Source: Mesotaenium endlicherianum (Eukaryota; Streptophyta; Zygnematophyceae; Zygnematales; Mesotaeniaceae). From it: a DNA stretch of 46,088 nt. Each line of letters starts with the position of its first letter. Position 1 is the first letter of the stretch. The translations under genes were made by a program, and so were the position numbers. The stretch is from contig WELA01003597.1 in the NCBI GenBank assembly GCA_009602735.1, positions 404,587-450,674 of the forward strand, in the 5' to 3' direction. Below are positions 1 through 10,740 of this stretch, piece after piece. The notes beneath the pieces were generated by a model. The model had not been told where the DNA came from and did no database searches. It saw only the letters and a program-made list of their open reading frames with translations.

Positions 1-229
1 GGGGGGGGGGGCATTCATGTCAATGCGCTGTAAAGAAACATGAACGCAAAAATGTAATAAGGGTCTGCATTGTATGAACATGCACAAACGTCTTCCCTGC
101 TCTCTTGGCAGAAGAGATTAACTCCTCCTCGTCTACAAGATGCATGCACGTTAGCACAGGGTTAACAAGAGCCAGCACCCTCCAACATACGTCTGACCCC
201 GCTTCATCCGCAAAATGCCGTGGCCAAAG

Positions 230-2768
230 GCATGCTGGCTGCGGAGTCAGCATTCCGGGCGCTGGCAGCCGGCAAGGGAGCGACAGCTGGTGGAATTGTG
301 TTGGAGGACTACCCGGAGAATCTCAAGGCCTCGTGGGTGTGGGAGGAGCTGAGGCGCGCGCGCAATATCCGGCCGGTATGATAGAACCACCCCCTGGAAG
401 TATTTATTGTGTTATATGGAGTAAAATGATTTGGCGAAGCTTTCATGTGGCCTGCTTTTCTCCGTGCTATGTCGAAGCTTCCCTTGGGCAGAGCAATATC
501 TGGCCGGGGGAAGAGAGGGGGCGACCCACCAGTGCTGCGCCTTGCATGAAAACAATTCGACAATTTATCCTGGTGTGTCGAGAACACCCTCACTGACCAG
601 GAGGCATGACGGCTAACCTACATGAATTGACCAACTTGAAGTGGCAAAAAAGGAACAGAAACAGAGAGAACGCCGCCCACTCGACTGTGTCATCTGATCG
701 GCGGGCGGACGGGCGGGGGGGGGAGCAGGGATTTCGTCGGGGGCTATGGGCGGGCATGGCCAACGCCGCTCTGGAGCAGTGCGTTCGCAACGCCATCCCC
801 CGTTCTGCCTCCTGGATTCTGTCTCGTACCCTTGGTCACTGCGTTCATCTTACCTCATCGGCTGAGAGTTTCTGTCTGGGGCTTGTTGCTGGCTAGTTCC
901 CTGATTTTCCCAGCGTTTGCTCTTTTTGTATATCTCCGGCATCTCGATCGGATGCACGCCAGGCTCCTCTTCTCGCATTTACTCTCATGTCAATGTTATT
1001 TCTTGTTACAGATCCTCTTCAATGCCTTGTTCTCTGCTGCTGCCTGTGCTTTTTGATATTTGTGCGCACCTTCAAGTAAACTCTGCTTCGCCCGTCGGCA
1101 AGCATTCTAGGTGCTGGTGGTTGAAACAACAACAGCTTCAAGTCTTTCCCAGTTGAATTGACTGTGCCGTAGTTCTACTCGTTGCCCGCAGATACGTGAC
1201 GCGGGGCCGCTCCCCCTGGACGCTCCAGCACGGCACGCCCGACCACCTCGCCACTGAGGTGCCACGTGTCTCCCTCTCAATGAGTTACAATAGCTGCTGT
1301 TCAACTTTCTGATCGGTACACCCGTCAGTCGATGTGCCAGGTGTCTGACTTTTGTATGTGCTCGGTTTCTATCGCGTGCATGCTACCCTTGCGTTTCAGT
1401 CCATTTGTTTAGTCTATAGTCCAATCAATGAGCAGATGGAGTAATATATCTGCCATGTGAGAGGCCAGGGGGGTCGCCGCACGAAGGAAGGCGGGCGGGG
1501 GGAGGGGGGGGAGGGGTTGGGCTTGGTCTTGGCCCTGGGTTCTCCTTTCAAGTAAGAGGAGGAGACGTCTAAAAGGCTGGTACTGTACCCCTTCCTTGGC
1601 CCTGACGCCTTGGCGTCTGGTAAGCATGCAGCGCGCGAACAAGCACTCGCCCGTGGAGTACCCCAAGCCCGACGGCAAAGTCACGTTCGATCTCCTCTCC
1701 TCCCTCTACAGGTGCGCGCGACCGCCGCGATTTTCCAGCTCCCGTTCCCGGAGCACTAATCAGTTAACATCGTCTAAACTGTCAGCTTGCACCTCACTCT
1801 TCCCTCTAGTTACTCTCTCAATTTCCGCACCCGACCCTGAACTTTACGCCTGAGTCTCCCGGCAGGTGCGCTCTCACGCATGTGCGATCTTTCTCTCTCA
1901 CTCTCTCTCTCTCGCGCGAGTTTCAAAATTCTTGAGTATTAGACCCAGCTCTTGCTACTTCCTGTATTTTGAGGTACAGGCGTCGGCCTGGGGGTAGCAT
2001 TGTAGAGGCGACGGGTGCTGGCTAGGCTTCCGCGTTGCAACTGCTTAGAGTGGAGGAACAAACATCTCATGCACGTCGGAGAGGAACAACCTCCACTCTG
2101 ATGCATGAGACCGAGCAACGCATGCGAGTGAGTATGTTGTCACTCACCCGTGCACTCACATGTGAGCGTGAGGGCTTGTGAGTGAGCCTGTGCCTGTGCC
2201 TCGGCCTGTGCCAGTCAGAGGGCATGTGTGCGAGGCTCCGTGCAACTCGTGCATGTGGGTGGAGGCTCTTGCTGTGATGCTACGATTGTTGCCCCTTCTC
2301 TGTTCTGCTGCTTGAAGTCAATGCACGTAATCTGCACTCCGGTTGCTGTTTTCTGCAAACAGAGTTCATCCCCTTTTCCACCACGCGTCTATCTAATGTT
2401 GGCACTCGAGACGACGACTGTGCTTAAGCTCGCTGGGCGGCTACTCCAAATCTGAAACTGCATAGTGCTGTTCATTAGCAAATTATTGTCTGTGAAAATA
2501 CATGTATGTCTTTCCTGAGGTAATCTCTTCCTACTATGATGGTCATGGCGAGCAGGAGCAGCACCAACCACGAGCATGATCAGCCGCCCCATTTGAAGCT
2601 GAGGGACCCTGCGGTGCCAACAGCTGTCAACCTGCCTCTCTTTGCCGCGCCGGAGTCGCGCTACTGCCCCGCCCGTGTCTACGAGTAAGATGGCAACACC
2701 TGTCACACTCAGGGCCCTCAGCCAATGTGAGAGGCAGCAAGCGGAAGCGGGAGTCGGGGGGGGGGGGN

Positions 2769-2857
<89 letters not shown>

Positions 2858-3613
2858 TGACAAGGGCCTGAGGAGTTCATGACATCGTGGATTGCTGAAG
2901 TCTTGATCCTTTGGTCAGAGACTGGGAACTTCTCTGTTTGTTCCGTGTGTGCACACGTACCATGGACACGTCCACATCCTGTGCATGACGTACACACGCG
3001 CACGCATACACACAAACACACGCACATTCACAAACTCGCACACAAACAGCCCCGTACGCACACGCGTGCGCGCACGGGAATGCCGTACATAACCGCACCA
3101 GCAATGTGCACCAGTTGGCTGCTGAATGTTGCGGTGTGTGTGCGCTCTCTCGGTAGATACGTGGGCGACGAGGGCGGACAGGAGAAGCTGCAGATCAACG
3201 CGCAGAACTGCCTCCACTGCAAGGTGGCTGCCCATTACCCATTCGCCCACGTGCCCCTTTTTGTGCATGACCTGAGCGTTTTGCCGGTACGCGACTACCG
3301 TATTTGTTTAAAACATGTCTGGTGCATTGAACATGCACACACACACGCACACACACAAATATAAACACAACATATCCACAAAGCCCCTCAGTACCAACAC
3401 GTGGATACATGTCAGTTTGAGTGTGTTAGCGCAAGTGCATCCTTCACACTCACGATCGGCCTCCCCTCTTCATGCAAATCATGCGACCATGCTGACATAG
3501 GAGAACAAGTAGCGGGTTGTGTGCGGCAGGCGTGCGACATCAAGGACCCCACGCAAAACATCAAGTGGACAGTGCCCGAGGGTGGCGGAGGCCCGGGCTA
3601 TACCGCCATGTAA
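230..3613 (+). CDS. ETFQO: Electron transfer flavoprotein-ubiquinone oxidoreductase, C-terminal part (7 exons, 5' incomplete)
   Basis: Mitochondrial inner-membrane flavo-iron-sulfur enzyme that passes electrons from reduced ETF to ubiquinone; in plants it serves branched-chain amino acid and phytol breakdown. Exons by conserved peptide and GT-AG sites: 230-375, 729-778, 1192-1258, 1632-1711, 2556-2684, 3157-3223, 3530-3613; all phases agree and the last ends in TAA. Peptides seen in order include [80 protein letters not shown] and [19 protein letters not shown]. The four [4Fe-4S] cysteines of the family are present: one in RYCPARVYE, three in NCLHCKACDIKDP. The FAD domain lies upstream of the window. 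The first acceptor is uncertain: AG at 228-229, where homology clearly begins, or AG at 174-175. Exons are GC-rich and the introns carry microsatellites and a 101-nt G run. Confidence 0.93.
2756..2856. repeat. 101-nt poly-G run with an ambiguous base
   Basis: An almost uninterrupted run of G, with one N at 2768, inside the ETFQO intron between the exons ending at 2684 and starting at 3157. The true length is doubtful: a run this long with an embedded N looks like a gap-filled homopolymer junction. Confidence 0.95.
2990..3077. repeat. Imperfect CA/CG microsatellite
   Basis: Degenerate (CA)n with CG interruptions in the same ETFQO intron. A shorter purer CA block lies at about 3333-3370 in the next intron, and a TC-rich block at about 1888-1917 in the intron after the exon ending at 1711. 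Confidence 0.8.
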
Positions 3614-3615
3614 TT

Positions 3616-3683
3616 TTGGCCAAACCCTTCAGAAGTGCTCAGTCGCCCCTTGGGTCGTAGGCAGTGTGTTGAAAAGAACATCT
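3616..3683. repeat. 68-bp direct repeat, copy 1 (ETFQO 3' UTR)
   Basis: Starts three bases after the ETFQO stop codon. It recurs in the same orientation at 4220-4287 with 3 mismatches by eye (about 96% identical). The sequences beyond both copies differ, so this is not simply one long tandem duplication. Confidence 0.9.
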
Positions 3684-6173
3684 AATTTTTTGTAGAAAAT
3701 GTATCGATCTTGGGCAAGTTGTAGATATATGTACACATGTCCAGAGGATAGTCTTCCACTAACTGCAATGCATGCCAAGTAGAAATGTTCCATGAGTTTA
3801 TCTTTGCGCTTGGGGCAATGACGCAGTTAGTGAGGTATATCCGAGACGCGTCAATTGTAGTGCTTAGTTGCGAGCACATAGAACCGCATCATTTCTGTCA
3901 TTTGCGCATGCTGTGACCTGGAAATTGAACCACTTCGTTGATCAGTTGTGAAATTGAGTAGCTAGGGTGAGGACGTCTGTAGTCTAAAACTTCTGATGTT
4001 TGCGCCGACCAATTGGTAGAAAACACTTCAGCTAGCAGTTAAATTGGTCTTTGTCGTGTAAAAAGGTGACCAGGCTCCTCCACGAAGGATGCGCTCCAGG
4101 CGGCCGGAGCAGGATTGAAAGAATTGACCTTCTGATGGCGATTGCAGGGGCCTCCTTGTGGCATTTGGAAAGTCAATATTGGACCTTCCCCCCCCCCCCC
4201 TCGCCTCATTTGGCAAATATTGGCCAAACCCTTAAGAAGTGTTCAGTCGCCCCTTGGCTCGTAGGCAGTGTGTTGAAAAGAACATCTTTTGCAATGCCAA
4301 ATTCACACTCAGCTTGCAAAAGCACACTAGGTGGTCTTCATCAGCTTGGAAGGCACATCCCAGACAAGGCAGTAAGGAAGTGTGAGTGCGAGGGTTGCTT
4401 GCCATGCAGTGACATTTTTCTGCTACTCAAGAAACGCCTCATCTCAGCCACAGGTATTACCAAAAGGGCCTGCCTCTTAATTTTATAGAAAAGAGCATGC
4501 GGCCTTACGACCTATATCACAAAATGAAACATATATCAATCATGCTTATAGAACAATTTTCTTAAGGTACTACTCTCCAGCCCTCGCTTGATAAGAAGCC
4601 CCTAAAAGAAAATTATTTTATACACGCATGGTTCCATCCTCAAGCTATTGAGCTTGTGCCAGCTGGCACATTAGAATCTGGATGACTGCCCTTTCAATGC
4701 AGCTTGGCCTGTTTGCTTGTACTATCAACCAGAGACATGAGCTCTTGGACTGAGGTTCAGAACCTGTGCGTAATTGTCAGCTTCAAACATTCAAACAGCT
4801 ATCAGTCCGCTGCACTTCACAAAGAGCTGGTCATACCAAAGGCTACTAATACAAAAAAAGACGTCTTGTACACCTTGCCTGTACCATCCCTTATCTGCAT
4901 TTGACATGCCCCTGCAACCAGTCTTGAGGAATTCTTTTTGGGGGCGGGGGGAGGAGAAGCAAATGTATCTCTAGGTATCTCCCTCCGGCCTCTTTGGTGC
5001 CGCTGACGCCACTACGAGGGTCCTTGAGCTGTTGGTGCCGAGGATGCTGCAAGCAACTGTTGTAACAGACTCGTGGACTAAAACACTCCTACTCTAGGCC
5101 GTTGACACCCAAGACACCCAACGAGACACCAATCAGTGCCCCTGCATAGTGGATGCTGCGTATCTGCACATAATGAGGTGCATGACTGCCTCGGCCACCA
5201 TAATTGCCCACCTTGGTACTGTTTGAGGCGGTACTGCTTCTGTCTGGCAACAATGCTCACGGCATCGCACATCATCTCTACCATGTCAAGTAGCTTCCTC
5301 ACACACTATGCAGTTCCTGTATTGGATATCATCTGTACTAGAAGAGGGAGCTAGATCCCTGCATGTCGGTAATTACCTTGAGTTTGAGAATCCTACACCC
5401 CTGACATAGCACATAACTGAAATCCCAGGCCATCCAGACTATGCTGCTACTCGGGCAGCCAAGGTGGTGGTATTTTCTGATGTCACTACGCATGCGTCAG
5501 CCACGTCTTCAAGTCATAACCATGTCTACTGCTGTCACATACGAATGAAATCTTGCATATGGCTTGCCCAGTGATCGGGCATAGAAATACCTGGACAGAG
5601 AGAATTTAAAACAACACCTTCCCAGCACTTAAACTGTGTGCTCCACACAATGAAATCAGTATCAAAAGATGTCCATTGCATTCACTAGCTAAAGTCGTAC
5701 GCGTGTTGTGACCTGGCTGATAATTACATGTCAATGCAGCGGAGGCACTATAGTTTTGAAAGAATGAAGACACGTGGCTGTAAGGGACGCTGGGGTTCTT
5801 CTACCTCTGACTCCGTATGCTGCTGTTTCTCATCCGTCTCCTCTGGCTTGGGAAGGGCACCGCTAACTTTTAAAAACCCGCTGCTGCTGTTGCTGCTTTT
5901 TCCTACGCTCACTTTTGACTTCAGCTTTGCGTCGAGAAGAAGAAGAAGCCTCCTACTCTGTGAATTGGCAGGACTAAGCTTACTGCCTGTACCAATTCCG
6001 TCATGGGCCCTCACGAAGCCATTGTCCCCATCCATTCTTCCGCAGTATGCATGTACGAAGAGGTCCAGGAACTTTTAAGTCCAGCTTTGTCAGGGCCTTG
6101 ACGAGAAGCAAAAATTATATCAGCAATGAAAAACAAGGCATATTATATTTAGTTATAAATCTGCGGGCCATGA
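3684..6173. other. Spacer between ETFQO and the tRNA gene, no gene recognised
   Basis: Apart from the second 68-bp repeat I see no supported gene. Short open frames exist, for example about 4051-4488 (+) and 5728-6078 (+), but they lack recognisable domains and overlap frames on the other strand. A peptide near 5050 (TVVTDSWTKTL) faintly recalls hAT/DUF659 transposase fragments; this is too weak to annotate as a gene. Confidence 0.5.
4220..4287. repeat. 68-bp direct repeat, copy 2
   Basis: Second copy of the repeat at 3616-3683. The 536 bp between the copies (3684-4219) hold no coding signal and end next to a short poly-C run near 4190-4200. Confidence 0.9.
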
Positions 6174-6246
6174 GGGGATGTAGCTCAGATGGTAGAGCGC
6201 TCGCTTAGCATGCGAGAGGTACGGGGATCGATACCCCGCATCTCCA
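6174..6246 (+). tRNA. tRNA-Ala (anticodon AGC)
   Basis: A full cloverleaf of 73 nt. The acceptor stem pairs GGGGATG with CATCTCC and includes the G3-U70 wobble pair that is the identity mark of alanine tRNAs. The D-arm/A-box region reads TAGCTCAGATGGTAGAG; the anticodon loop holds AGC at 6207-6209; the T arm pairs CGGGG with CCCCG and carries the B box (GATCGATAC). There is no intron. The discriminator is A6246, and the next three bases happen to be CCA, unusual for a nuclear gene though possibly chance. An AT-rich stretch lies upstream, as is common at plant tRNA genes. Confidence 0.97.
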
Positions 6247-6267
6247 CCACCAAGACATTAGACAATG

Positions 6268-6271
6268 TTTT
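6268..6271 (+). terminator. RNA polymerase III T-run terminator of tRNA-Ala
   Basis: TTTT lies 22 bases after the tRNA 3' end, the first run of four T downstream of the gene, as expected for Pol III termination. Confidence 0.6.
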
Positions 6272-7934
6272 GCGTCTCCGGATCCGAGTGTCTTCTGTTG
6301 CACTTCTATTTCCATGCTCGGAGTTTGAAAATTCATCCGTACAGGCCATATTTGGCGTACAGTACCAATCAAAATACACCGTACTTCTGTACGTCTATAT
6401 TCGTGTATAGATCGAGATGGATATAATCTTTATTTTTGTTTAAAAAACGTTTTGTTTGTTTCAGCTATTTAGTAGTTGCCCGGTTATCACGTCGGCCCCG
6501 CCACACGTATTCGCACTCCACGTACTATTTCATTTTAACGGAAAGGTCGGACACGTGCGTCAGAATCTGGTCAAAATCTGGCCAGAATCTGAAAACACGC
6601 CCATCGGATGCAGGGAACAAACGAAAAACGCCCGATACGGATTCACCCTAACCTGTGGCGACCCATTAATACCGCATATTAATTGGACGACGAAAGTAAG
6701 ATGGCAAGCATTCTGCGGTGATTGGTTACTTTTTTGCAAATCTACACTTACGAAAGTGTGTGGTAAGAGAGCGTGAACTGAGAGAGAGCGGGAGAGCGGG
6801 AAAGTGGAAATGAATCTTCGAAAAAGTCAAACAGCCGGCAGGAAGGAGAGACGCGTGTTGTCATAAGATGGTCTGTTGCTTAGCAGTTTGCCACGACACG
6901 AAGTCGTCACATTAGCTACGTGCAAGTAGGTGACTAGACCGATCATGTTCAAAAAGTGAAAACTATTTTCTTCCCCGTCTTCGGTGTCAGACTCACACGT
7001 TTTCGCATGCCGTTATAACGTTTTCCAGTTTAATTCACCGACAGAGGCGTATTCGCCCGAATTAAGACGTATAATTTCCAACTATACGTATCGCACGTAC
7101 GTGCTGTCCGTTGACACGTGTACGCCGTATACAGATTTTCAAACTAGGCTCGGAATTACTAGGTGAATGGATGGCTTATGATGTTTTTTTTCCGCGCTCG
7201 GACGTCTCAGCAAATTACTAGCTGAAAGAATGGCTTATGATGAGGAATAGCCAGGTAAGAAGTGCAATTATTGCAATTCTCTATTGTGCCTTCACTACTT
7301 AAATGTTCACTTTTCTCGGACATGTCATGTCATGAGTAAACGTTCTACTCCTACATTAGTATGTTCACATAAAAGAAGGTGGGTTAGTGTAGGGATTCAG
7401 GAAGGCACAACTACGGCTGATAAGAACTATATGCGAGGCCTTAACAACACTATTCACCAACATTTGTATTTGGGCACTATGAGTAAGACTATGGCTGAGA
7501 GAGCCATGCTTAGAAATGAAGAGGAAGTAAATAGCATGATGACTAGGACTATGGCTGCAGGGCATTGTGCAAAATATTAAGGGTGGATTTTAGAACTGAT
7601 GATGTAATTTGTCAAATCTTGCTTTCTGGGGTGGACTGCTAGCCACAAAAATATACATATATTTACACAGACAACTCGTGGCTTTAAAGACCCGTGGCTG
7701 CTAATGCTTTGAGAATTGCTTGTGCATGGATGCAAGAATATCAAACCATCCAACGCAGAGCGGCTCTAGCAAAAGAGGAACCAAGCAGGCCACTATAGAA
7801 TATAATGTAACCAAGTAGGTAATAAGGTACTACTTGTCTACTTAGTGGGCACACGCGAACCAAAAGCGCACCACATGACTTGCAAGAGAAACTCGACTCT
7901 AAAGCCTAATGAGGGACCACGAGATCCCAACCTC
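6272..7934. other. Spacer downstream of tRNA-Ala
   Basis: No recognised gene. Two similar short segments (7154-7183 and 7213-7242, sharing ATGGCTTATGATG) form a local direct repeat. A small unassigned ORF (7332-7580) is listed separately. Confidence 0.45.
7332..7580 (+). CDS. Small hypothetical ORF (82 aa), unassigned
   Basis: An ATG-initiated frame ending in TAA, with no domain I recognise. The composition is basic in the N-terminal third and Met/Thr/Glu-rich later (for example KTMAERAMLRNEEEVNSMMTRTMA), which suggests a helical segment. The antisense frame over the same stretch is also open, so chance is a real alternative. No promoter, splice site or neighbour supports expression. It might be a fragment of a decayed transposon protein. 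Confidence 0.2.
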   Translation: MSKRSTPTLVCSHKRRWVSVGIQEGTTTADKNYMRGLNNTIHQHLYLGTMSKTMAERAMLRNEEEVNSMMTRTMAAGHCAKY

Positions 7935-8414
7935 CTATGTACCCAGTGACCACCTGGTTGACCACGGCGCAAGGTGCGCCGTTTCGTGGGAAACCCGGTA
8001 AGTTGGGACCCACGGATTTAAACATGACGACTATATTTATTGGTCAGTTGACTAAAGTTCAATTGACTGACGTCGGTCCGCCTACCCAGGAATTGACCAT
8101 ATTGGTAGGACATCGGTTTACCAAATCTCAGTCAACCTCCTGACTTTCAGTATACTACAGATCGGTCATGCGAGCTTACTACATACCAACCTACTGATGT
8201 CATGTCTTCTATATATACTAATAATCTCAACAAACTATACTATGATATAAAAAGTTATCATGCTGACCTTTTCGACAAGGTAAGAAAACTCGCATTATAT
8301 CCATACATATTTATTTCGATGAACTCGCACATGTGATTATATTGACATATTACTTATTTGGTGATATATGTGTATATGCAGTAAAATAAATAAATAAAAA
8401 ATTGATTCATTACA
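7935..8414 (-). repeat. Diverged LTR-like fragment related to element A LTR
   Basis: Ends in ATTCATTACA at 8405-8414, the same terminus as the element A LTRs (10615-10624, 20757-20766). Within it, the stretch around 8090-8145 resembles the LTR segment near 10262-10312 (shared GGTAGGAC.TCGG.T.ACCAAATC pattern). The left boundary was not found. Confidence 0.45.
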
Positions 8415-8688
8415 GTCGAACGAAAAACGCCCGTCCGCCCGTTTCTGTTGAACATGAACCAGTGCCTTAGCAGGTGACTCGAAGCACTCCAGTGCCTCAT
8501 GTTGTGCGAGTATGTAAACTTACAATAGTCATTGTGAGTGCAACTTTCACAAGCAAACATTCCACTACTTTCATTTTCATTCTCGCATTCTCATGAATCA
8601 ATACTTATTCAAAGTTATCGTTAAGTTTTTTTTTGTTAAATTTTCCTTGAATACCGAGCAAAGATCTTGAGAAAGCAAAAACAATATA
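8415..8688 (+). repeat. 3' part of the 5' LTR of old element D (family E-like)
   Basis: Aligns in the same orientation with the 3' part of the solo LTR at 16167-17142: both contain GTTGAACATGAACCAGTGCC, a GACTCGAAGCAC motif, GTCATTGTGAGTGCAA and a GAGCAAAGATC motif near the end. It is followed by a primer-binding-like sequence. Its upstream half is missing, replaced by the A-like LTR relic. Confidence 0.6.
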
Positions 8689-9219
8689 TTGGTATCATTG
8701 CCAAGGAATTTTTTTTCAATGGTTAGAAAATATATTTTAAAAGGGAATTCTCATATTGGTTCAAAATTGTTTAGGGTTTTAGGCGCACATTCAAGTTAAT
8801 TTTTCAACCATGTGGGACTTTTTTTTCCGTTGCACATAAGAGGGGTCCATCGAGGGCTTTGTTTCTATATTCCGCCCATCCCATCCAAATTGTGCTTGTG
8901 GATGCTACGCGCATCTCTCGATACACATAAGGGGTTTTTTGTTCGAGGGTATTTTCCATGACATTGCCGTCCTTGTTGTCATTCTAAGGGAATTGACTCT
9001 CGCCCGCACTTTCTAAACTCAAGCGTATTGTTCTCAATATTTGGTCACAATTTGACCAAATTTGACATGTTTCTTTGACTGTTTGTTGATTTGATTCTGC
9101 TTTATGAATGCTTTGACGCGATGCTTTTGCATCCGTTTTACTCAATCCCCTCACATGGAATTTAGCTTGACAGTGATAAGAAAATTGCCTCGCTTATCCC
9201 AACGCTCACTCAAATCATG
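8689..9219 (+). pseudogene. Decayed internal region of element D (left part)
   Basis: A stretch between the D primer site and the solo-LTR insertion at 9225 where gag would be expected. No frame stays open and no zinc knuckle is visible. It is assigned to D by position only: its right edge carries the TTAAG duplicate whose partner lies at 20958-20962, beside the D protease/RT remains. Confidence 0.35.
8690..8706 (+). promoter_or_regulatory. Putative primer binding site of element D
   Basis: TGGTATCATTGCCAAGG directly follows the LTR relic. TGGTATC is the usual start of a site complementary to the 3' end of initiator tRNA-Met, the primer common in plant gypsy elements. The remainder is diverged. 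Confidence 0.45.
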
Positions 9220-9890
9220 TTAAGTGTAAGGATTCTAACTTTTGTGAGAATAATAAAAAAAAATTCTAAGCTTTTCATAAAAGAGTTGTGCAAAAATTGG
9301 AAAAAAATGTAATGACAAGAAGAGGTGTTCTCAGAGTTGCATTGAGATTGCCTCTGCAAGTATTATACTTGCCAACGCGAGCCATCTGAGTGCGCTTGGC
9401 ACTCCTGCAACACCTATGTTAGGGGCTTGTGACAAGTTAACTGTACCTGTTCAACGTGACAACCCAAACGGTCTACCTCTTCACGTGACATGTGAAAGGA
9501 GACAAACCTCTTCTTGGGAGGTTTGTTATGACTCTTGGCTTATGCCAGGAGCCTCATGGCTTTACGTAGGTATCATAGTGTCTCTTGGTAACATGCTATA
9601 TATTTGTAATATATATTATATACCGCGAGATGTTTATATGTATTATACTTGATAATACAATATACCGCGCTGCGTACTTTTACATTGTACTTGATAATAC
9701 AATGCAAAATCAGTCGGTGGCTCCGCTGGGCCACTTTCAAAGGTAAAAACAATGATAGTTATTACCGAAATAATGAAAGTCATAACAAGGTAATTAATCA
9801 TCAATTAATTAAGTTATTCTTTCATAATTAATCAAGTTAACGTATTGATATATTATGTTCTACTATTGCAAAGTAATCGAGTTACATTAC

Positions 9891-10624
9891 TGAAATGAAT
9901 TGACTTACCAATAGGCAATTAACAATTAATAAAGATCTTTATATCAGCAAGTAATCTTTATGGTATTTTTGGTATACCAATTTAACAGTCCAAAACAATA
10001 CATTAGTGGTAGACAATACTCATAAGTCAAATGCAAGTATACGAGCATCAATCATGCAATCAGTAAACTCATACATAAGCAATGTTAGAAAACAATTGGC
10101 ATCAATAGCTTCTTGCCTTGGATTCAGGTATCTCTCAGTAAGCTATACAAGAGAGTTGGCCTCGTTTTTTAATGCCGAATTCGAGGGCAATACCTAGCAT
10201 ATGTACATGGAAAGAGTTTACTGTTCAACGAAAAATGTAATGGCACCGCTTACCTGGAGGTTAATCCCGTCGGTAGGACCTCGGCTAACCAAATCCACAG
10301 CCATCTCCCATCAACCCGAATCGCCATCCACCTTAAGGGTGTCATCTAGCCATTCATCTAACACATCACACTTAGATGCATAACTAGGCAGTTCGCTGCT
10401 ACCGAGTACGGCCGTCAGCTGACTGTCAAAGAATGTGTCAGAAGGCTGACCTAAGTCAGCAAGCTGACCTAAGTTGACTTCAGCCTGCTGCTCCCGGCTG
10501 AGTCATTAAACTAAGTATTAAACATTCAGCAGACTTAATATTAACTAAAGTTCAGCAGACTGAACTTATTTAACTATTATATTTGAATAAATAATATATC
10601 TACTCATTATACTGATTCATTACA
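9891..10624 (-). repeat. 3' LTR of element A
   Basis: 734 bp, TG...CA. It contains repeated AGCTGAC / CTGACCTAAG motifs at about 10410-10490. It keeps the uninterrupted AATTAATAAAGATC site (about 9927-9940) that corresponds to the piggyBac insertion point in the other LTR. A purine-rich strand (complement of 10625-10640, TCCCTCCAACTT) lies next to it as the polypurine tract. Confidence 0.88.
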
Positions 10625-10740
10625 ATCCCTCCAACTTAAATTGTTGTTGACTCGACAACACATGTCAACTATCTGACTGCAACAAAGTAACTTACAGGTA
10701 ACACAAAAACAGACTGACTTTGAACAAAGACAACAGCAAA

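Noticed and set aside
2642..2860. Glycine-rich reading frame (+) ending in the G run
   Set aside because: Read-through of an ETFQO exon in another frame into the homopolymer.
2389..3027. Proline-rich reading frame on the minus strand across the G run
   Set aside because: It is the complement of the poly-G tract and of ETFQO intron/exon sequence; no domain, and the tract itself is uncertain.
2990..3077. CRISPR-like array
   Set aside because: Simple CA microsatellite without regular repeat-spacer structure; no CRISPR array is seen anywhere in the window.
4990..5350. Possible hAT/DUF659 transposase fragment
   Set aside because: Only one short peptide (TVVTDSWTKTL) is suggestive, with stops nearby and no terminal repeats or duplication.
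10006..10383. Short reading frames repeated at 20349-20531 (MYMERVYCST...) as a gene family
   Set aside because: They are matching positions of the two element A LTRs, not genes.
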